This document shows, in pieces, positions 57,619 through 64,000 of a DNA stretch of 64,000 bases (the stretch's first letter is position 1; each line of letters begins with the position of its first letter). This DNA is from Asticcacaulis sp. ZE23SCel15. GTDB lineage: Bacteria > Pseudomonadota > Alphaproteobacteria > Caulobacterales > Caulobacteraceae. Made by a program: the position numbers and the translations under genes. The stretch spans positions 667,001 through 731,000 of the forward strand of contig NZ_CP130044.1 of assembly GCF_030505395.1 (NCBI RefSeq), read 5' to 3'. Under the pieces are notes generated by a model that was not told the DNA's origin, did no database searches, and was given only the letters and a program-made list of their open reading frames with translations.

Positions 57619-60600
57619 TTAGAATACGGCGCGGGCGGTCAGGGTGACTGTACGGCCGTCATAATCGATCCAGCGCACGAAGCGCTCATCGTTCTCATAC
57701 TCGTAACGCTTCTCATCGGTGATGTTGTAAGCATCCAGCGAGATGGTCACCGCATCGGTCAGGTTATAGGATGCCGACAGATCGAGCTGACCACGTTCCT
57801 TCACCGAACGGGCGCCGCCGGTATAGGTGCCGTTGGCATTGAGCGGATAATCGGTGCGGTAGTTGTAAACGGCCCGTACACCGAACTTGGAGGTTTCATA
57901 GAACAGGATCGCGTTGGCGGCATGCTTTGAAATCCCTGGGAACGGCGCGATCGCCGGGCTCTTGGAGTCCGTATAGGCATAGTTGAAGTTACCGCCGAAG
58001 TTACGCCAGAAGCCGGGCAGGAAGTCGAAGTTCTGCTGGATGCTGAACTCAACCCCTTCAACGGTCGTGTCCTTGTCTAGATTATAGGCCCCCGACGCAT
58101 TGACATGAACAACACTGCTCGCCGTAGACAGGGCCGTTGCGGTACAATACTGACCGTCCCATGACAACGCCCCAAAGCCCCAGGTCGACCCGTCCGCCGG
58201 ACACAGGATCGCCGGATCAGCGGTCGCAACAACACGACCGGTGATGATCTTCTTGAAATAGGCCAGAGAGACCATACCACCCGGACGATTGTACCACTCA
58301 AGCGACAGATCGTAAGAGTTGGCCAGATAAGGTTGCAGCTTGTTGTTACCAATTCGCACAGTTACGTCAGAAACGCTGATGGTTGGAGAGGATAGGCTGG
58401 CATTTGCAATTGGCGATGGTGAGATACGCGTAACCGGCGAGAACTGACGCGCCTGCGGACGTACATAGGTCTTGTAGTAGGCCCCACGCAGCAGCAGATC
58501 ATCGGTGATATCAGCCGCAAAGATAGCCGACGGCAGCCAATAATCATAGCTGTTCTCAATGCTCTGCCATTCAAAGTTCGACAGAGACCCGACCGAGTTG
58601 GCGAACGGCGTGACAACATCGTAGGAATTGATTGTGTTGTCGGTCGATTTATAACGTGTGCCGAAATTACCGCGAACGCGATGCCCCAGAACATCCGCAT
58701 CGAATTTGAACTGGATATAGGCCTGACTTACATCGTTTTGGGTATTGTAGTTATAGTCGGCAAACGCACCGTCGGCATATTGAATATTGAAACCGGCTGT
58801 CGTCAAACCGCCGCCTGATGCGGTATAGGGTGTTACCGGGGTCACCGCATCAATGAAGCGCTCAGCATCGAACGTGATCCAGTTGGTGGTGATATCGGCA
58901 TCGCCGTTCATGAAGTCACCCACGAACGACGGCGTATAGACCATATCCGCGGTAATATTCTGCATCTGAAGGCCAAAGCCCATATTGCGGAAGCCGCGGG
59001 ACTGGAACTTGTTTTGCAGCAGTTGAACACCGCCCTTGATGCTCTTGATCGGGCCAAAGTCCACGAAACGCTCGACATTGACCTGCGCCGAATTGACGGT
59101 TTCTTCCGCCAGAGACTCTGAGCCGCTCAGGCTGAAGTAGTACCGTCCGCCCGGTTGAAGGTAACCGGCAGGATCAGTCCCGGTAGGTGGCCCTTGCCAG
59201 GTCCAGCCTGACGTAAAGAGTATATTTTGCGGAGACGGCGTGACCGAATAGCTGAAATCATCAAGATCGCCAAAACCGGTGGTGATCGTCCCGCTGATGC
59301 CATTGGTTCCGCCACCACTGACGGAGTTTGTCTGAAGGTTCAGTTCAGTTTCAATCGATGAGTTTTCACCTTTGGACAGGGCCAGCACCCCGTCAATTTT
59401 CCATTCTTCGCTCGACCACTCGGCATTAGCGACGATACCGCCGGCCTTTTGATGCTGACCGTACTGACGTGTCGAGATCTTGGCCGGGAAGTTGTTGTGG
59501 GTGACCGTTTCATAGAGCCAACGACCGTCCGAGGTTTGCACCGGCGTGCCAGACGGCGTCATGGTGCCATTGCCAGCCCAAACCGCATTGATCAGGAAGT
59601 GCTGGGTGGTCTTGGGCAGGTCACGATCGGTATAGTAGCCAACGATACCCACCTTGGTGCTGGCATTCGGCTTCCATTCGATACCGCCGGACGCCGTCCA
59701 CAGGTCGCCTTCGTTAGTGCGGGTATACTGACGAATGGCATCCAGCGCATAAACGCCCGTATTGCCCTTCGAGCCGGTAGCACTACTCAGGAAGGGCGTG
59801 ACATCGCCTGTAGCTGGTAAACCCAGCGCATTCTTGAGCGAATAACAAAATGATGTCGTACCCGCCGGGCAATCCGACGCCGAATAGTAATCACCATAGG
59901 TCGTCGCAAACTGCGAATTGGTCAAGCCCGTCAGAGTCGGGGTTAGACGGCTATAACCGTTGAAGCGCAGCGTATCCCGGCGGAAGTTTTCCTTTTTGAA
60001 GGCTACCGTGCCAAATACCGCTAGGTTTTCATTCAGGTGCTTATTGTAGCCAATCGTAAACGCGGGTGCCAGATTTTTACCCAGCTCGTTATACTCATAA
60101 GACGCCTTGAACGTACCGCCGTCCTTACGGGACAAGGCCGGCGCGATCTGCATGTCAACGTTACCGCTAAGGCCGCCGGACGGCGCATTGGCCATCGGTG
60201 ATTTCTGAATAACAAACGCCGAGAAGATATCTGAATTGAAGGCCCCCAGAGGCGCCCCCTGATCATTAGCCAGAGACGGCGGCGCAGCAAACGAAACCCC
60301 GTTGATGGTTGTCTGGGCATAAGAGCCCGGCATACCACGCACATTGATTGTGGCGTTACGGCCCTCGGCCTCACGGTTGATTTGCACGCCCGGCACGCGC
60401 TGCAACGCTTCGCCGACGTTCAGATCCGGGAAGCGCCCCAGACCGTCCGATGAAATCCCGTCAGTGATTTCAATGTTGCTGCGCTTGGCGCGAACCGCAT
60501 CAAGGTAGCTTTTCTTAATGCCGGTAACGACGACCGTATTGATTTCGTCATCCGCAGGCGCAGGTGCCGCCTCCTGCGCGCTGACGATCACAGGCATGCC

Positions 60601-60672
60601 GCCGATAACCGTGGCACAAAGCAGCGCCGCTCTCCAAGCAAGCCTGGCACGAGAGTTTAATGGGTACACCAT
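57619..60672 (-). CDS. TonB-dependent receptor
   Basis: A 1017-residue outer-membrane receptor importing glycan fragments. It has a Sec signal peptide (RAALLCATVIGGMPVIVSAQ), a TonB box-like lead (INTVVVTGIKKS), a plug domain (GRFPDLNVGEALQRVPGVQI, RGMPGSYAQTTING) and a long barrel ending in a strand that closes with Phe (TVTLTARAVF). AGGAAACCT precedes the ATG. It is the first gene of the operon. The long loops (res 240-360) fit a large-ligand type. No SusD partner is present, as usual in proteobacteria. Confidence 0.95.
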   Translation of the reverse strand: MVYPLNSRARLAWRAALLCATVIGGMPVIVSAQEAAPAPADDEINTVVVTGIKKSYLDAVRAKRSNIEITDGISSDGLGRFPDLNVGEALQRVPGVQINREAEGRNATINVRGMPGSYAQTTINGVSFAAPPSLANDQGAPLGAFNSDIFSAFVIQKSPMANAPSGGLSGNVDMQIAPALSRKDGGTFKASYEYNELGKNLAPAFTIGYNKHLNENLAVFGTVAFKKENFRRDTLRFNGYSRLTPTLTGLTNSQFATTYGDYYSASDCPAGTTSFCYSLKNALGLPATGDVTPFLSSATGSKGNTGVYALDAIRQYTRTNEGDLWTASGGIEWKPNASTKVGIVGYYTDRDLPKTTQHFLINAVWAGNGTMTPSGTPVQTSDGRWLYETVTHNNFPAKISTRQYGQHQKAGGIVANAEWSSEEWKIDGVLALSKGENSSIETELNLQTNSVSGGGTNGISGTITTGFGDLDDFSYSVTPSPQNILFTSGWTWQGPPTGTDPAGYLQPGGRYYFSLSGSESLAEETVNSAQVNVERFVDFGPIKSIKGGVQLLQNKFQSRGFRNMGFGLQMQNITADMVYTPSFVGDFMNGDADITTNWITFDAERFIDAVTPVTPYTASGGGLTTAGFNIQYADGAFADYNYNTQNDVSQAYIQFKFDADVLGHRVRGNFGTRYKSTDNTINSYDVVTPFANSVGSLSNFEWQSIENSYDYWLPSAIFAADITDDLLLRGAYYKTYVRPQARQFSPVTRISPSPIANASLSSPTISVSDVTVRIGNNKLQPYLANSYDLSLEWYNRPGGMVSLAYFKKIITGRVVATADPAILCPADGSTWGFGALSWDGQYCTATALSTASSVVHVNASGAYNLDKDTTVEGVEFSIQQNFDFLPGFWRNFGGNFNYAYTDSKSPAIAPFPGISKHAANAILFYETSKFGVRAVYNYRTDYPLNANGTYTGGARSVKERGQLDLSASYNLTDAVTISLDAYNITDEKRYEYENDERFVRWIDYDGRTVTLTARAVF

Positions 60673-61093
60673 AGGTTTCCTTTCCTGATCATGCCGGTCT
60701 TAAGCCGGTTTCTTATTTTTATGAGCCGTCATGCCACCAACGGCATAATAGGTCTGACCAATCACCTATCAGGGTCAGATTGACGCGTCAATTTGTACGA
60801 CCATATACCCCTTCCTAATTTTGACAATGAGATAAAAAAGTCACACACCAATCATAGATGATTGTTTTTGCTTGATTTTAAATACAAAATTTGAAATATT
60901 TATTTTCAAAACATAATTTAAGTTCAAACATTGCGCATCAAGGCCGCTTCAGATACAAATTTAATGGTAAGGCCAATACCGCTTCACTTTGGTGAAGCCC
61001 CAATATACACAACACTTAATTGGTAATGCCAATTGGCCGCGAAGTTGGCGACAGCGTACAATCAGGCCCACACGCCTGAAGGGAATCGACAGC
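60673..61093. promoter_or_regulatory. Divergent regulatory region with twin operator-like sites
   Basis: The 421 bases separate the receptor from the ROK kinase. TGGTAAGGCCAAT (60965-60977) and TGGTAATGCCAAT (61021-61033) differ in one base, are 56 bases apart, and the second sits in a palindrome AATTGG-TAATG-CCAATT (61018-61034). A weaker GGTCTGACCAAT lies at 60751-60762. The middle (60830-60960) is very AT-rich. A GntR- or ROK-type regulator could bind here; the local ROK repressor is the obvious candidate. Confidence 0.65.
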
Positions 61094-62077
61094 ATGATTT
61101 ATACCGGGATTGATTTCGGAGGCACAAAAATCGAGGCCGCCATCCTTGATTTAAACGGCACATTCTTAGCCAGGGAACGCATACCAAATCCCGGCGCCTA
61201 CGCCCCGGCCCTTAAAGCTATCGCTCAGTTAATAACGACGACCGAACAAATGGCGCGTGATAAAATCGGCGACCAAAAGCTTAAATCCGCAGGGGTCGGC
61301 ATAGGCATCCCCGGTTCAGTGTCACCGCGCACCGACGTGGTGCGCAACGCCAACTCCACATGGTTAAACGGCCGCCAGTTCCTTACAGATCTTCAAGAAG
61401 CCTTACTCCGGCCGGTTCGATTGTCCAATGACGCCAACTGCCTGGCTCTGTCTGAGGCTATGGACGGCGCGGCCGCAGGCAGCGACAGCGTCGCTGCCGT
61501 GATCTTAGGCACCGGATTCGGGGGCGGCCTCGTTTTAGGCGGCAGACTGATACAAGGCGCCAACGGTATTGCCGGTGAGATTGGCCATTTCGGCCTACCG
61601 TGGGCCGAAGGCGATGAAACGCCCGGCCCGCCATGTTGGTGCGGCCAAAGGGGTTGTGTCGAAACCTGGGTGTCCGGCACAGGCTTCGCACGCGATTTCA
61701 CCGTACACACAGGCCAGGTTCTCACGGCTGAGGCTATCATAGCGGCAATGCGACAGGGCGACCCGCACGCGGAAGCGGCGTTTCAGCGCTTTATCTCGCG
61801 GCTAGGGCGGACACTGGCAACCCTCGTCAATCTCTACGATCCCGAAGTGTTTGTGCTGGGTGGCGGCCTTTCAAACGTTTCGGAAATATATGAGCATTTG
61901 CCCGATCAAATCCGAGCGCGCGTGTTTTCGGACGCATGGGAGGCGCGCATTGCTCCGGCGCGTTGGGGAGACTCATCCGGCGTCCGGGGCGCCGCCTATC
62001 TGTGGAGAGACGCCTCGGATATCCCGCCGCGCGCACCCGCCTCCATCGCCCCCTCTAATCTGGCCGTGAGCGCGTGA
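61094..62077 (+). CDS. ROK-family sugar kinase
   Basis: A 327-residue cytoplasmic sugar kinase. The start at 61094 (MIYTGIDFGGTKIEAAILDL) follows GAAGGGA; the longer frame lacks support. The ATP/sugar motifs are DFGGTKIE, IPGSVSP, SNDANCLALSEA (catalytic Asp), GTGFGGGLVLGG, and the zinc-site GEIGHFG...CWCGQRGCVETW. Fructokinase or N-acetylglucosamine/mannose kinase are possible; the Mak-like spacing favours fructose or mannose. Mannose fits the GH92 enzyme. It overlaps the next gene by four bases (GTGA). Confidence 0.88.
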   Translation: MIYTGIDFGGTKIEAAILDLNGTFLARERIPNPGAYAPALKAIAQLITTTEQMARDKIGDQKLKSAGVGIGIPGSVSPRTDVVRNANSTWLNGRQFLTDLQEALLRPVRLSNDANCLALSEAMDGAAAGSDSVAAVILGTGFGGGLVLGGRLIQGANGIAGEIGHFGLPWAEGDETPGPPCWCGQRGCVETWVSGTGFARDFTVHTGQVLTAEAIIAAMRQGDPHAEAAFQRFISRLGRTLATLVNLYDPEVFVLGGGLSNVSEIYEHLPDQIRARVFSDAWEARIAPARWGDSSGVRGAAYLWRDASDIPPRAPASIAPSNLAVSA

Positions 62078-63318
62078 TCCCCTCCGCTCACATCAGGGCC
62101 ACCTCTATGGACTGGGCGCGCAAGACCCCGATGGCATCTGAGGGCCTGTCCGGAACGAACCTTGTGCGGGCAGGCGAGCACAATCAGCGCGTTATACTTC
62201 AGGCCATACGATCAAACACCTCCATCACCCGCAGCGAACTGACGACCATTACCGGCCTGACGCCCCCTGCCGTCGCCAAGATCACGAATCGCTTGCTGGA
62301 GGAGCGGTTGATCCAAACCAGCGGAAAAGTGCTGGGCAGCCGGGGACAACCGGCCAGCAAGTTCGTCATTCGCCCGGAGGGCGCCTATGCTCTGGGGCTG
62401 AACATTGATCGGGATCATACCACTCTGGTAGCGATGGACTTCGGGGGAAGGGTCGTCGATCGCGCCTGCATGGAAGGTCACTTTGCCCTGCCGGAGGATG
62501 TCCTGACCTTCGTACAGACACAAATAGACCGGCTGAAACGTGAAAAGCGCTTCAACATGAACCGCCTGGCCGGCATAGGCATTGGAATTCCTGACAAGCT
62601 CGGCGACATTCCCCTGCCAAATAAGCCCGCTGGCTATGAAATATGGTCTCAGATCGACGTCGGTGAGTTCTTTTCCGAAGCACTCGCCCTGCCCGCCTAT
62701 ATTGAAAATGATGCGACGGCAGCCGCCATCGGAGAACTGCATTTTGGCGGCGGCGGCCCCTATCAGCACTTTATCTTCACCCTGATGAGCGCCGGACTGG
62801 GATGCGGCCTGATTATCGGCGGCCAGCCCTACAGAGGCGCAGAAGGACGAAGCGGTGAAATCGCCTTCATCGCGCGCAGTCTTTTTCAACCGTCGCAGGA
62901 CGGCATCGTGCAGGATAATCTTTCGCTCTATTCGCTTTATGCGTTTCTGGCAGAGCGCGGCGTCAAGGTTTCAACACCATCCGACATCCGGACGGACGAT
63001 CCCGCTCATGCCGACGCCATTGAAATTTGGTCCCGACTGGCGGCAATTGAGCTTCTCGGCACTGTGGCTGTTTTAAACTGCGCTCTGAACCCGGAGGCTC
63101 ATATCATTGGCGGTCGCCTGCCCGCCATGGTCATAGAACGCATTTGCGATCTTTTGAATGGATTGCTGGCACAACGCCTCCCGCACGCCCCCGCCATCGC
63201 CAATATCCGCCCGGCCAGAGCTGTCGCGGACGCTGCCCCAATGGGGGCCGCGATGCTGGTGTTCCAAAACAGATACCTGCCGACACCAGAGGTACTAATG
63301 AAGACTGAATACGCTTGA
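62074..63318 (+). CDS. ROK-family transcriptional repressor (NagC/XylR type)
   Basis: A 414-residue protein from a GTG at 62074 that overlaps the kinase stop; an ATG at 62107 with CAGGG is an equally good start (403 residues). The N-terminus has a winged HTH (NLVRAGEHNQRVILQAIRSN, LTTITGLTPPAVAKITNRLL). The ROK domain has IENDATAAAIGELHFGGGGPY, GLGCGLIIGGQPYRGAEGRS and a GEIAFI block, but the Cys zinc set of kinases is missing, as in repressors. A tail of 16 residues ends YLPTPEVLMKTEYA. It is coupled with the kinase and is likely to control this PUL, binding the twin sites. Confidence 0.88.
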   Translation: MIPSAHIRATSMDWARKTPMASEGLSGTNLVRAGEHNQRVILQAIRSNTSITRSELTTITGLTPPAVAKITNRLLEERLIQTSGKVLGSRGQPASKFVIRPEGAYALGLNIDRDHTTLVAMDFGGRVVDRACMEGHFALPEDVLTFVQTQIDRLKREKRFNMNRLAGIGIGIPDKLGDIPLPNKPAGYEIWSQIDVGEFFSEALALPAYIENDATAAAIGELHFGGGGPYQHFIFTLMSAGLGCGLIIGGQPYRGAEGRSGEIAFIARSLFQPSQDGIVQDNLSLYSLYAFLAERGVKVSTPSDIRTDDPAHADAIEIWSRLAAIELLGTVAVLNCALNPEAHIIGGRLPAMVIERICDLLNGLLAQRLPHAPAIANIRPARAVADAAPMGAAMLVFQNRYLPTPEVLMKTEYA

Positions 63319-63462
63319 ACATGAAAACGGTGTTTTTAGCTTGAAGTGACGCGTAGCCATTTACTGGCATCAGCTTCCATATCGAGCCTTTCAACCGAGC
63401 TTTCACCGCGCTGGCATTTTAGACGTTAAGCGTTTGTCCGCTTTAGTTCGCCGGCTGCAATC

Positions 63463-63521
63463 GTCCGGGGAAGTTTGAAAAATCCTTATTTGATATTTTT
63501 TGTAGTAACATTTAACCGCAT
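63463..63521. repeat. Degenerate third copy of the tRNA-flanking repeat
   Basis: CGTCCGGGGAAGTTTGAAAA, then ATCCTTATTTGATATTTTTT and GTAACATTTAACCGC, lines up with the flank at 21911-21974 and, better, at 42500-42562. The tRNA 3' part is missing. The similarity is seen by eye, with gaps. The rest of 63319-63575 holds no gene. Confidence 0.55.
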
Positions 63522-63575
63522 TTCAAACTTAAGCTCAATTTTAATTCTCCTAGTGGGGAGACTATCCGGTAAGGC

Positions 63576-64000
63576 TCATCGCTCGCCGCGATATCTGAGG
63601 GCATCAACAATGACCGAAAATGCGGCCGAGTGTTGCCGACGGGATGGATAATAAAGGTGATATCCGGGGTATGGCTCACACCAGTCAGCCAGAACCATCA
63701 CTAAGCGCCCTGCGTCGACATGGGGCTGCACCAGGTCAATTGGCAGAAACCCGACGCCGACCCCGGCGAGTACCGCCGTCATAACTTGCGGCAGGCTGTT
63801 GAACACCAGTTGGCCATCCACCCTGACTTTTAACTCACGTCCCTGCTTTTCGAACTCCCAGGCATAGATCGTCCCGGACGTGGGCAGGCGAAGATTGATG
63901 CAGTTATGAGCGGTCAGGTCCTGCGGAACCACAGGTATATCCCGCTTAGCAAAATAATCCGGAGTGCCTACCGGCACCATGCGCATGTCCGGCCCGATGC
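63576..64000 (-). CDS. LysR-family regulator, 5' end beyond window
   Basis: The C-terminal 141 residues of a LysR-type transcription regulator. The effector-binding domain shows MVPVGTPDYFAKRDIPVVPQ, DLTAHNCINLRLP, LVFNSLPQVMTAVLAGVGVGFLPIDLV and YPGYHLYYPSRRQHSAAFSVIVDALR, the usual order. The frame is open to the right edge (IGPDMRMVP), so the HTH lies outside the window. The Met at 63986 is not the true start. Its targets are not visible; the gene beyond the window edge may be the regulated one. Confidence 0.88.
   Translation of the reverse strand, partial: IGPDMRMVPVGTPDYFAKRDIPVVPQDLTAHNCINLRLPTSGTIYAWEFEKQGRELKVRVDGQLVFNSLPQVMTAVLAGVGVGFLPIDLVQPHVDAGRLVMVLADWCEPYPGYHLYYPSRRQHSAAFSVIVDALRYRGER

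Overview
The window looks like chromosome of an aerobic alphaproteobacterium, most likely Caulobacterales and perhaps Asticcacaulis-like. The genus is a guess from gene content: a TonB-dependent receptor with a long set of secreted glycoside hydrolases, tryptophan-halogenase-like genes inside sugar loci, a HTH-fused citrate synthase homologue, and a GTA/phage-type spike base protein beside an SGNH hydrolase. Three parts can be told apart.

Part 1 (1-21.9 kb) is ordinary core chromosome: TraB/GumN protein (cut by the left edge), murI, an M3 peptidase, an entericidin-like lipoprotein, a YdeP-type molybdopterin oxidoreductase, an FKBP lipoprotein, threonine ammonia-lyase, NAD+ synthetase, a small phage-tail-like pair (spike base protein plus SGNH hydrolase), a serine hydrolase broken by one in-frame TGA, a tightly overlapped queG-glycosyltransferase-pgi operon, a GST, a citrate-synthase homologue that seems to have lost its catalytic residues, uppP, an NAD(P)-binding epimerase-like protein and tRNA-Leu(CAG).

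Part 2 (21.87-42.5 kb) is an integrated mobilizable element in the 3' end of tRNA-Leu. A decayed direct repeat of the tRNA 3' end marks the right border at 42,463. It carries a P4-type integrase (frameshifted), a HipB-like regulator with a perfect 22-bp palindrome, a type I restriction-modification operon (hsdM-hsdS-hsdR), a nuclease with a PUA/EVE-like domain, AlpA-like and CopG-like DNA-binding proteins, a DUF3363-type relaxase, an XRE regulator with an unrecognised protein of four helical repeats, an AbiE-type toxin-antitoxin pair, a Hanks-type kinase with a RuvC-like partner, a decayed gene and an Abi_C-domain protein. No type IV secretion genes are present, so it would need a helper. Much of the cargo is known or plausible anti-phage defence.

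Part 3 (42.6-63.3 kb) is a polysaccharide utilisation locus: TonB receptor, then GH92, GH2, GH115, GH43, GH29, a tryptophan-halogenase-family flavoprotein and a second GH29 on the minus strand. A divergent ROK sugar kinase and ROK repressor lie on the plus strand, and the divergent region holds two near-identical operator-like sites. The enzyme set suggests a fucosylated, glucuronidated, galactose/arabinose-rich plant glycan or glycoprotein. A degenerate third copy of the tRNA-flanking sequence at 63.46 kb suggests that this locus may itself be a second island stacked at the same tRNA. A LysR-type regulator is cut by the right edge.

All functions are read from sequence motifs and family knowledge; no database search was run.
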